The notes under the pieces are model-generated. The model ran no database searches. It was not told where the DNA came from and saw nothing but the letters and a program-made list of their open reading frames with translations. Made by a program: the position numbers and the translations under genes. Positions 32,220 to 42,345 of a stretch of 60,720 nucleotides of DNA are shown here, one piece after another. Source of the DNA: Phaeoceros laevis (Eukaryota; Anthocerotophyta; Anthocerotopsida; Notothyladales); NCBI GenBank assembly GCA_049999765.1, contig JBNGIQ010009382.1, forward strand, positions 223,794 to 284,513. The letters are read 5' to 3'. Numbering within the stretch: position 1 is the stretch's first letter; every line of letters begins with the position of its first letter.

Positions 32220-33749
32220 CTATACTACAGCATCCAGCCTGGGATCGAACGGAAACCCCCACAAGTGCTCTTCAAAATCTTCTGAGGGATATCTAGGCAG
32301 CCAAGACCATGTTCGCTTTGAAACATCATACACAAGCACCTCGGGGCTTTCATAGATCGTCAAGCAGATGAGATCACCGTGTCCCACAGAGCTGAAGTAT
32401 CTGTCACTTGATTTTTTGAAGAAGTCTTTCCGGATTTTGTGTGGCATACGTGCAACTTCTACCCACTTCATCAAGGACGTATCCTGAGATATCGAACTCC
32501 CTTCTGGACAAGGCACCACTGCCGGCTTCTGAATTGCCAAATTACCCGTTCTCGTGCCCTCCTTCGACGAGTCCTGACATTTCCGGACAAGCAGTTCCTC
32601 ATCTGCCAGCAGCTTTTCTCGCTCTGTATCTCTTTGAAGCTCCCAGATCCGGATACTCCTGACAACATTTTTCCTTTCAACCCCACCAACCATAAGCAGC
32701 CTCCCTCTGCATTCCACCAGGCTGGGGGTTGTTAGGTACCTCGGGGTGCTAGCATCAATTTTTTTCCACACCCCCTGCTTTATGCTATACGACAGTACCC
32801 CATATGGGCAGTATGTCACGAAGTACAAGAAACCCTGGCAGAGGGTCACCCCCAAATCCAGGTCTGAACGTGGGGGTATCCCTCCGCTGAGCTCCCAGGA
32901 ATTGGTTGCTGAATCATAGACCTCTGTAGTGAGGTCACGAACATTGAAACCGTCTGACATAAGGTCATCTCCAGCAGCTATGACCTTATAAGCCTTTGTT
33001 GATCTGTCTACCACCAAGCCTACAATAGGTACAATCCTCTTCTTCCGCATAGGAGGAAGTCTTCTCCAGGTTTTTGTGATGGGATTGCAAACAAAAAGCG
33101 AGCGGTAACCATCAACTTCTCCCTTGCAACATAGAAGGCCACCTGCTGCAGCCACCCCCTGCACTCGAGTTGGCAGGAACGAAAGGGAGAATCTGTGCCA
33201 CTTGCTTAGCGATGGATTGTAGGCAGAAACTACATCGCACGGCCCTGTCTGAAACATCACAAACCACGGCCGGTGCGCAGATATCTCCGAGCATAAGTTC
33301 AAGAAGTTGCTGTTGTACATAATTTTGTCCCACTTCTTGCATACTGCTCGAAACCTGAAAAATGAAGGAGGGGGCAAAAAGGCCAAAACCCTCTCCAACA
33401 GGTCTGTGGGAAGCTCGCTCCACAGACTTTCGTCCATATACCCATTCTCATGCTGCGGGAAAGTACAGCACGAGTCATCCTCATCTGTGTCATCGTGCCT
33501 TGTACCGGTAGGTGCCGAGTTTAAACCAAGCCGCCCCCTCTTGGGGGCAGCTCGGTGGCACCTGCCTAGTCTCCCACACCTTCCGCATACTTTCTTCAAG
33601 CCCAAAGCACGGGACAGTGAGCCAGAAAATTGCAGAATCCCCTTGCAGGAGGCAGAGACCACAACACGGAACAAGCGAATGGGGGAGTGCATTGGAACAT
33701 CAAAGTTGGCACACCCAACCTTTGGGGACGAAAGACAGGGGCACACCAT
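32220..33749 (-). CDS. F-box/kelch-repeat protein (HWS / At5g15710-like)
   Basis: Substrate adaptor of an SCF ubiquitin ligase. One open frame of 509 aa from the ATG at 33749; another ATG lies at 33692 and the first 110 or so residues are poorly conserved, so the start is uncertain. The F-box is DESLWSELPTDLLERVLAFL followed by PPPSFFRFRAVCKKWDKI. Kelch-like blades follow: FVCNPITKTWRRLPPM, EVYDSATNSWELSGGIP, LLMVGGVERKNVVRSIRIWE, WVEVARMPHKI, and VYDVSKRTWSWLPRYP. The end GFPFDPRLDAVV matches the close of HAWAIIAN SKIRT-type proteins (GFCFEPRLE). A long charged insert (about residues 345-400) interrupts the propeller. Confidence 0.88.
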   Translation of the reverse strand: MVCPCLSSPKVGCANFDVPMHSPIRLFRVVVSASCKGILQFSGSLSRALGLKKVCGRCGRLGRCHRAAPKRGRLGLNSAPTGTRHDDTDEDDSCCTFPQHENGYMDESLWSELPTDLLERVLAFLPPPSFFRFRAVCKKWDKIMYNSNFLNLCSEISAHRPWFVMFQTGPCDVVSAYNPSLSKWHRFSLSFLPTRVQGVAAAGGLLCCKGEVDGYRSLFVCNPITKTWRRLPPMRKKRIVPIVGLVVDRSTKAYKVIAAGDDLMSDGFNVRDLTTEVYDSATNSWELSGGIPPRSDLDLGVTLCQGFLYFVTYCPYGVLSYSIKQGVWKKIDASTPRYLTTPSLVECRGRLLMVGGVERKNVVRSIRIWELQRDTEREKLLADEELLVRKCQDSSKEGTRTGNLAIQKPAVVPCPEGSSISQDTSLMKWVEVARMPHKIRKDFFKKSSDRYFSSVGHGDLICLTIYESPEVLVYDVSKRTWSWLPRYPSEDFEEHLWGFPFDPRLDAVV

Positions 33750-36249
33750 GTGCTGACGCGTTGAGATACGGCAAGGTGTTATACAAGCTACCGAATAAGT
33801 GAACCAGGCACAAACAGCATGACCGCCGTATAACCCTCGCCGGTCCTTACGCCCGTGCCCCAATTTCAGCAGCTTCCCCTCGGCGCCAGTCTTCTAATAA
33901 GCACGGCAGGGAGGAGGGAGCAGCAGCGAATCCTACACGGAGCGGAACGATTTGTCAGCCGCGAGAGCAATGGTCAGATGCCTCCAAATTCATCAAGCTG
34001 GAGAGGAATTGGCCACCCAGGGTACAGCAACAAGCCGAACACAAGTGACGCAAATAGAGTTGCCATACCAGACCGGAAAAACATTTCACCGCAAGCAGAG
34101 AGCCGCCACCTACCTGAGCACTCACAGGTCCTTCCACCAGCCCTATCGAAACGTGTCATCGGCCGACATGGCGTCAAGCAACGCCGACGGATTCCGCCAT
34201 AGGCAAGTCATCCCTACCCCACCGCAGGTCGTATCACCGGCTCCGTTAAGAGGAGGACGGCCACAATTCCTCGAGGATCCGGATCCAGCTGCCGGCATGC
34301 AAGCCCTCTCCTGACTTTTGCTTCCCCAGCGCTAGGCTTGCATCTCCGGCTTCCACAAAATGCAGCATCGCAGGTATGACACCCCTCCAACATGTGCAGC
34401 ACTCGCAGGGCCGCAATTGACGTGACGCACAAGCGCAGTGGAGTGCGACCAGAGATGGCGGTCAGGACTGCAAGGGCAAAGCGGCAGTTACGCGGACTTA
34501 AGCAGTGGAAGCTGCCGTCGCCGAAGCGAGCTCAAGGAGGATGTGCGTTCGTCAAACCGTCTGTCCTGATCGATAACTAAACACTCTGGTTTGGTTGCGC
34601 CCGGCGGAACATGCATAGTACTACCTACACGATAAACTCCCCAACTTCGCATACTTATTATAGTCGGGTAAGTGTGTCGCTCAACGGCAACCTTTCTACA
34701 GTAAGCTTCAAATCCAACTCTAGAAAGCACCGCCACACTCCCAGAGTCCCAGCACTTTCGAGTGCTACTGCAGTACGCGGGACCGCTGATGCTTGTGGTC
34801 GAACCGTCGAAGGCTCCCTCGACATGGTGCAGGAAGTCTTTTGCAATCGAAGCAGCTCATTGTTAGAGAGGTTTGAGACGGAATCCTGGTTCGTTTTACA
34901 AAATCTGTCTCAGCAAGTCTACGTTATGTGTTCGCGTCCCAGCCGCACGCTTGCATGATTGCATCGTGTCTATTGTCTACATACCATCCTTAGGTACTAC
35001 CGCCAAGATGGTACAAGTAGAGCCCGCAATCTGCGGTAGCACTCCACCATGACCAGTAGGTAGCACAAAGGACTCACAATTTGGAATGAGGTCGGACTAT
35101 GATTTTCTCTAGAACCAGTCTCTTCCTGCCCTTGTCCCTTACGACCACTCAGAACTGAGGCCTACGTGAATGTAGACTTTATCCAGAGTTGAGCCTACGG
35201 AGAAACTCGTTATCTCACTTGTTGGGAGACAGCTTGATCCCAAATTCCAGCTCCTTGGCGGAAGACAGACTGCTGTAAATTGCCAGATTACCTGTCCCCC
35301 ACTAGCATCTCGGCAGGACACCAATTCCCTGCAAAGCACTCGTATAAATAAGCATCAGTAAGGGTTGAAGGTCGCACTTACTGCTTTTCAGCTTGGTCAT
35401 GATCAAGGTTTACCAACAGCTGGAATTACAAAAAAATTCACCATAAAAGGTACTCTGAACTTGGTCTTGCCTCCCGAGACAGATAGTGCCAGAATTGGTG
35501 GGTGTCTGCTGTATCTAGGTTAATCAGCAATATCCATCACCTTCCTTGTGTTCCATTGATTGACACCGCAGGTACCTTGACCAATAATGGGAACAGCCAC
35601 CCTGTGAGAACTATCAACAATCCCCACACTTTCCCTCCATGAAACGTCTGTTTCAGTTCAGATCCATAGAAATGAGCCTCTTTCGTAAAGAAAGATTCGA
35701 AGAATTTTCTCAAACATGAGCCCTCTTCAACATTTCTGTTGCCCTGCATACCTTTGGCTACAGAGGGAGCCCTCTTTGCTGTTTTCCACAGTCTGACTGT
35801 GTTCGAAGGGGTATGGATCCATCCTCCAGCAATAGGGTTGCCTTAGCAGGGCCAACAGCTGTTTATGATGTTGCCAGTAGAACAGACGAGGACAGCACAC
35901 CTTGCGTGGAGTGCCTCATACCCGATGGAAAAAACAAATGAAGGAAATGAAGGATCCTGGTACCCCACTGTCAAACATCCACGAAGCATTCTCCAGTATT
36001 AAGCCATGTCCAAGGCACTGACAGTGTCTTAAATCTCGAAACAGTACCCTCTTTTTCCAGTTGAGAAGTTTACTCCAATACCAGCTCAATAATCTTCTTC
36101 TTGAAGAAGACTGCATGCCTGGCCTCATGACAGCAATCCACTTTTCCATTAGCAAAGTGGAGTACCCAAAGCAGCTTCCCTTCCTGCGAGAGGCCAATAC
36201 AGCAAAGAAACATATACTCAAGAGTATCATGCACGAACCACCAAGTCAT
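33750..36249. other. unassigned 2.5 kb, no gene seen
   Basis: Only short frames on both strands (up to 120 codons), none with a recognisable domain. The left end should hold the F-box promoter and 5' leader; 35100-36249 may include the 3' untranslated region of the PPR gene. No clear repeats. Confidence 0.35.
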
Positions 36250-38421
36250 TCAATGCCGATCTCCACATGAACAAGATCCATTCTGGAAACGGTGCACACG
36301 ATGTGCATCTCTAACTATGATTTCTCGCTTTTCCAGTGATGACAGGATCTTGGTGCCGCTGTGGCAGTCATTACACATGCGAAGGTTCTTAGTGACTATC
36401 AATGTTGCGCCATCTGGTGTATTCAGTAGCCCATATGCCAATGCCAGTTTCTCTGCATGTCCACATAGAGCATCTTCTTTCTCTTGCTCTGAAATTGGTT
36501 TCAATACCAGCTCTGTCTGTGGCAGGTGGCCTTCTGTCCTGAGCTGCAGGTTAACACTCCTTAGCTTAGAGGAAATGTCGCTCCTTTCGTCTCCAACAAC
36601 AAATGCTTCAACCTTCCCATTCACCTCTACAAAGGCCCTTGCCGGCATCTTCGTGGCTCCTGCCAGCTTCCTCAAGCTCTGAAGTCTTTCAACATCTCCC
36701 CACTTGCCAGCATTTGCGTATAGAGTTCCCAAAAGCACATATGCGGCTGTGTTTTCAGGTTCTAAATTGATAATCTGCTCAAAACATCGCTCACCCCGTT
36801 CTAAGTCACCCTGACTTCGGCAGGCAGTCAGCAAAGACATCCATCCCGCAGCATCACTCTGCAATCGCATAGTTTGCAGAACTTTTTCTGCCTCATCTAG
36901 GCAGCCTGAGCGTGCAAGAAGGTCAACCAAACAAGTATAATTATACACATCAGGAGCAATGCCATGGTGCTCCGACATAGTCCGAAAGTACTGCCGACCT
37001 TCATTTACCAGGCCATTGTGACTGCAAGCGACAAGAAGACAGTTGAATGTGACATTATCAGGCTTCACGCCTTCATGGATCATCTCTTTGAAAGTCTTGA
37101 CGGCCTTTTGGCTATCACTATTTTGGGCATAGCCGTTCAGCAATGCATTCCAGGTAACTACATTTCTGGTTTGCAGCGTGTCAAACACCTCACGAGCATC
37201 CTGCAAGCTGCCACACTTGGCATACATGTCCACCAGGCAACTGCCAACCACCACATTAGTTTCAAGTCCTCTTTCCTGGACCTGTGCATGAACCTGCATT
37301 CCCTGATGCAGAGCTCCGACAGTAGTACAAGCCTTGATAAGGCAGGAAAATGTAAAATGAGTTGGAACTAATGCCTCCTTCTGCATAGTTGCATACAGAT
37401 TAAGGGCTTCTTGACCAAGTCCATGCTGTGCATACCCTGCAATCATGCAATTCCATGTGACGACATTTCTTGTAGGTAAACTGTCAAACACTCTTCGAGC
37501 ATCCAATAAACTCCCACATTTTGCATACATGTCCACCAGGCAACTGCCAAGGAAGAGATCACCGGGATCTACGGCACTCCCCAATAGATGTGCATGCACC
37601 TCTCTGCCAGAGGCCAAATCCATTGCAGCTGCACAAGCTGTTAGGGCTGCGACAAATATACGGTTGTCTGGTTTCACAGTTGACTCTCGCATTTGACGAT
37701 AGAGGTCTATAGCCTGTGTAGGCTGTCCACATCGAGCATGAGCCAAAATGATGGAAGCCCACACATAGACGTCTGGCTCCGACAGTTCATTGAAGACCTG
37801 ACTTGCCTCTTTCAACATCCCAGTAGATGCATACATACAAACTATGTGGTTGCCCAAGAATGCGTCTGTCTCATACCCAGTTCTGGTAACAAGAGCATGA
37901 ACACGCCTGCCTAGAACCAGATTCTTCTGAATGATACATGTCTTGAGGACACGATAGAAGAGAGCTTTGGAAACAGAAGATGATCGCTGCACCAGGAGGC
38001 CTAATGCTTCTACAGCCTGTCTGAGCTGTCCCTGTTTGCATAGTCTGCTGCAAGTGTTTTCATCGATGGTAACCCTGCAAGGTTAAGGGGATTGTTCAAG
38101 ACATGACTGTGTGCGCGACCTTACCTGCCATGAGTACTATGTTATGTTCTTGCGACTAGAGGAAGTCAATAAAACCAAAATTGCACACGAGTACCTCCCG
38201 AAGTCAGGCTGGTAGACGAGCGCATCAGCAGCTTTTCCTGGTTGCGGTTGACGCTGGACCCATGCAAGTTGTGGCTGACGCCACAATTCTTCCTTTGTTG
38301 CGCTCCTAACAAGGCTCGAATAATCTGTGTACCTCTGCAGTTCGCAATTAGAACCTAGGCTGGTCCAAAATGATTCAAATAGGGGACTCCAATGCCGAAC
38401 GGGACTACCTTGTTGTCCCAC
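36250..38421 (-). CDS. PLS-class PPR protein with DYW domain ending in DRH (5' end open)
   Basis: Predicted organelle RNA-editing factor. The main exon 36250-38074 (608 codons) joins in frame to an upstream exon ending at 38195 (donor GTACTC, acceptor TTGCAG). That frame is open to about 38421 without an ATG, so the first exon is missing. Roughly a dozen PPR units include VVTWNCMIAGYAQHGLGQEA and SCLVDMYAKCGSLQDAREVF. E/E+ motifs follow, then the DYW deaminase-like domain with the zinc/catalytic pattern HAEKLALAYGLL...CNDCH. The C-terminus is GSCSCGDRH rather than CSCGDYW. The usual PG box is replaced (KMPARAFVEVNGKVEAF). Each PPR pair should read one RNA base; I did not derive a target. Confidence 0.93.
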
Positions 38422-39683
38422 TTCTGCGAGGGATCATCCATGACCTTCCTCTCAACTGCCGCCCCTGCCAACGAAACTGAACATGAGCATCCCCGGCAAT
38501 TCACCTAACAGTACAAGGCATGGAAGAAGCGATCACCGAGACAACTTGCAAATCTGCGTTGATCCGCTGCGCCCTCCAACGATGATAGATGTCTGCGCCA
38601 GTTGTCCAGAAGGTAGCAGGAAGTGCGCTGGCGCAGCCGCAGGGTCGGTACAACCTTCTTCATGATGTTCTGCAGCTCCACCAATCCTTAGTGAACAACA
38701 ACTATCAAGCTAGGTTATTTTCCTTCGGCTGCTTGTCGTTGCTGCTGCAAGATCCACCTCCCAGGCAGCGTCCGCATGACAGCCATTCTCATAGGCATGA
38801 ACTCACAGAATGGGTGGTGGGTAATAAGTAGGTCAATTCCAGACGCTCCAACCACAATCAGATGGCTCACCTACACGGTTACACCTACTGTTTTCCTTAC
38901 AACAGTTACATTACCCTCGCTCAACACGCCATCTCCCCCGTCTACCTCGCAAAGCTTCAAGCCATAACCATCGCCCCCCTTCTCCCGGCATGCTTCGCGT
39001 CATCCGCAGGGCCCGCATATTGCCACCGGCACTCTCCGCTACTTGCGCGTCCCTCCTCGTCTGCGGGTCGCGTGGTTGCTGGTTTTGGATCCAACTGCAC
39101 AGGAGCTCCGTCGGCTTGCTTGGCGTTTGTCGCTAGTAACATCGAAACCTCCACGAACCAACAAAGAATCGTCATGAAGCGTTGGGTGTCACGGATTGTC
39201 CGAACAAAACGGAGCGTCGCAATCGCCGACAGACAGCCATGGCCGATCGGGAGTTGGTGCATCTGCTGCCTCCAGCTGCTGACTGCCACACTCCAAAAGC
39301 GTGCGTGCTTGGGCAGACTCTTGGCGCCTACGGTCCTACCACTCTTCTTATTACCCTCCTCAAGTGTCCCTCCGGCACACAACTTGTGTTGACCGAGCGC
39401 TACCTCCAATTCTGTCGCCGCTCCTTGCTCACCAGAGCTGCGGATTCCCGGCGGAGCCCTCATTCGTGCACATTTGGAGTCTTACACCACTTGAGTTGTC
39501 CAGGCAGAAGGATTCTACTTCTTCCGCCCGAGTCTTTAGGACCTTCTGCTGGTAGTGCTCAACGCTGTGCAGGCATAGGCCTACGAATTCGATGACACCA
39601 GCTACTGACAGCAACAAGTGAAGCTAAGAGCCGAGCTTAGACAAGCGGGGGCATCTGCATATACACTGCTAGTGGAGGATATC
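38422..39683. other. unassigned 1.3 kb between divergent genes
   Basis: It may contain the missing first exon and promoter of the PPR gene (-) and the promoter of the ACP-like gene (+). Open frames at 38862-39392 (+) and 38957-39463 (-) overlap and are not recognisable. Confidence 0.35.
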
Positions 39684-40956
39684 ATGTCGACAGGCTGCTG
39701 CAGATTGCTTCCGGGTGGTACTCCTACTCTCCGAGTCGGGACAGCAATTGCAACGTATCAAGAACCTCTGTTGGAACCTTCGCATTTTTCCGTTTCAAAG
39801 CGTTCCTTCCTGGCAGCAGTGTCCCCTGGCAGAGGCTGGGCAGCACGCAAACAAGTTCATTCATCAGCCTTCACACAGGAAGCACATCCCAGGAAGGTGA
39901 GTGGAGCTGCTAACAGCGCTAGCAGGTGGATGAGGGTAAGAGACCCAACAAAGTGATCGACCTCCTCGAATCACCTCTTTAATTTTGAACATCCCTGCTG
40001 GCTGCAGGCGTGGCAGGTTCAGGCAAGTGCAAACTACGTTCTGGACTTTGTGACAGAAACCATCTGGCCTGCCGTGACCAGCATCGCAAGCTACGCATTC
40101 GGGTTGCCGGAGCACCACAGGGAAGCTCCTCCCGTAACCAATTCCAACAACTTTGTCCTCCATTGGGTCATCACCGTTATCGCCAACAGGCTGCAACTCA
40201 GCCCTGGAGACGTTTTGTTGGACACCAAGCTCGAAGACATGGTTTTTCTCGGTGGACATTGTGATTCCAACTTCCGCACGGTAAATTTTAACCGCTCCCA
40301 GAATCATGGTACAGGCTATAGACAAGTTGTATGACCTACAGGTAGGGGGCCTGACGCGGAAGTATTCGTTCTAGGTGGAAATCTTGATGGACATCGAGGA
40401 CCTCTTCTCAGTCATCTACCCCCACTATGTGGACATTTTGGCATCCTACACAGTGCGGGAGCTCGCAGACATGATCGCAAGCCAGTACTTAGTGGGCACC
40501 GAGGTGGGTAAACGCAAGTGCATTCACTCATTTTGAACAGGGTTACTCTTTGTGCTAGCTTGATAACCGGTTCTTAATTTCGGAACACAGCTTCAGCCCG
40601 CCCTATTGGACCCTTACAACTACAACCTTTTCCTCCTGGAAAGAATGCTTCAATCTGCAATAGGAAGCGCCCTCAACATCAAGAAGCCTCTAAAGCTGGA
40701 CACCAAACTGTCTTCCCTCGCTGCCAATCCGAGGTTACTGGTAAGCCCTCTCGTTGCAGCAGTTTGTCTCATTTCGTTTCAGCAGACTCTGTGATGGTTG
40801 GTACTTCATATTACTCATTTTTTTGCTCCGCAGAAGGAAAGTTTGCGGGATCTTGAGGGGAAGTTCGGACTCCGGTTAGACTACTGCGCATATAAGGACC
40901 TAACTATTCGAAACATAGCAAAAAGAATACTGACCAAGTATGAGTTCAACAACTAA
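39684..40956 (+). CDS. organelle-targeted protein with two acyl-carrier-protein-like domains
   Basis: Five exons, all phase 0 (39684-39896, 40008-40280, 40375-40503, 40591-40740, 40834-40956), encode 295 aa. Exon 1 resembles a transit peptide (Ser/Arg/Ala-rich, SVSKRSFLAAVSPGRGWAAR). Domain 1 (about residues 118-205) follows the ACP pattern closely: VITVIANRLQLSP, DTKLEDM, GGHCDSNFRTVEILMDIEDL and YTVRELADMIASQ. Its Asp157-Ser158 sits where the phosphopantetheine serine (DSL) is found, with one extra residue before TVEI. Domain 2 (about 215-292) keeps LDTKLSSL, LRDLEGKFGLRL and LTIRNIAKRI, but the DSL site is replaced by AANPRLL, so it cannot carry the prosthetic group. I know of no named plant protein with this architecture. 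The fold call is from pattern, not search. Confidence 0.68.
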
Positions 40957-40972
40957 TATGACAGCTAGAGGC

Positions 40973-41500
40973 TCAACCAAGAGGGTAGGCACTTGCATTG
41001 TACATCGATCTACATGTATCCGCTAGCCAGAAGCCAAGTCCTCCGCAGTAGCACATGCCTTCAGGATTGCCACGAATATATGGTTGTCTGGCGTCAGCGT
41101 GAGCTCTTTCAATTTGTGATAAAGCATTATCGCCCCAGTCATGAGCCAAGATGATGGAAGCCCACATAAACAGTCTGGCGCAACCACCTTGGCAAGGACC
41201 TATCTTGCTTACTCCAGCCCTCCACAAGAAGCATACATGCAGATGATGTGGTTGGCCAAGAATATTAATGTGTTAGACTCATAGCCACTTTGGACAGCTA
41301 GGGCATGGACGCGCTTGCCAAGAACCAGGTCCCTCCGTGCAATGCACCTCTTGAGGACACGGTAGAATAGAGGCCTCTAGCACTAGGAGGTCCAGCACTT
41401 CTACAGACTCAGTGAGCCGCCCCTTTGCACACAGTTTCCTGCAGCTGGAATTCAGCTGGTTCTTGATACTCAATGGGGGATTTTCACATTCCTTCATATT
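40973..41500 (-). pseudogene. PPR-DYW pseudogene 5' fragment
   Basis: Minus-strand translations in shifting frames recall the N-terminal part of the neighbouring PPR genes: RKLCAKGRLTESVEVLDLLV aligns with RLCKQGQLRQAVEALGLLVQ of the gene at 36-38 kb. Later pieces match YRVLK, LVLGKRVHALAV and ANHIICMYAS, each in a different frame. No DYW part remains. The intact frame is lost through several frameshifts and a truncation. Confidence 0.78.
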
Positions 41501-41771
41501 ATTGTTCCGACAGCTGTGCCCTGCTGCAGAGAATCAGAAACTGACACTTCAAACGCCTCCATTTCCAAAGGCTGCTGTAACCTGAATCCTCCTGCTGCAC
41601 AATCAGGATTCAGTCGAGAGATCTCACAAGTAACAAGATAAGGAACCTGCTTTTACTCTCTAAAAAACCTAGCAGATGGGCTTGGGAGAACAACTCGGCT
41701 CACCTCATGCTTTTTTCCGTGTGCCAATTCCACTACATCTGATGTGATGCTAGAGAATATGCATGTGGCGG

Positions 41772-41918
41772 TTACATCTCAACTGAATGGCACCATGGCT
41801 TTTCTGCAAGACTCGACGTGGGCTGAGCTTTCCTGCTGCTGAAGAACGATCTTGCAATTGACTTAGAGGCCATTCGTCGTAGCTGGAGAAGCAATTGCAA
41901 CGACAGCGATAGCGCCAT
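41772..41918 (-). pseudogene. orphan targeting-peptide exon of the PPR relic
   Basis: Frame starting MALSLSLQLLLQLRRMASKS resembles the first exon of the divergent intact PPR gene (MAMSLSLRLSLPLRGAAYKS at 42346), including the following RSFFSSRK versus RPFTAAVRK. It lies upstream of, and on the same strand as, the PPR relic at 40973-41500, so I infer it was that copy's presequence exon. Confidence 0.5.
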
Positions 41919-42345
41919 GCCATCCTGGCTGCTCCTGCCTGTCGTTTTCTCAGACTTCAGCTCCAAATCAGGCACCAGTGTCACGGAAGGCGATCCAATT
42001 AGCCTCTCGCCTTCAAATACCAGCTGACAGCCGCGACTCCTGCAGGAAAGCATGCAGTTTCCTGCCACGGCATAAATCCTGCATCGCACAGAAATTGTCC
42101 AAGGCCTGATTCAGAAAAAGGGTCCAAGGCCCGGGTGTGTAGGTGTCGGAAGTACGAAAAAAACGTTGATCGAACCGTGACGTTGCCCTTGCTTGCGTTT
42201 ACAACTTCACTAGGCTACATGGTGCAAGTCAGGCGGGGGAACGACATGAAGGGATCCTTGCAATCATGAGGGGGCTATCTGCCAATCGAGTTCATGAACT
42301 GCAGTGCTCCCTGGGTACATCAGAAGCAAGAGCAGCCACGATGAC
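41919..42345. promoter_or_regulatory. divergent promoter between paralogous PPR copies
   Basis: About 430 bases lie between the start codons of the decayed minus-strand copy and the intact plus-strand gene, so the intact gene's promoter should be here. No specific element is recognised. Confidence 0.4.
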
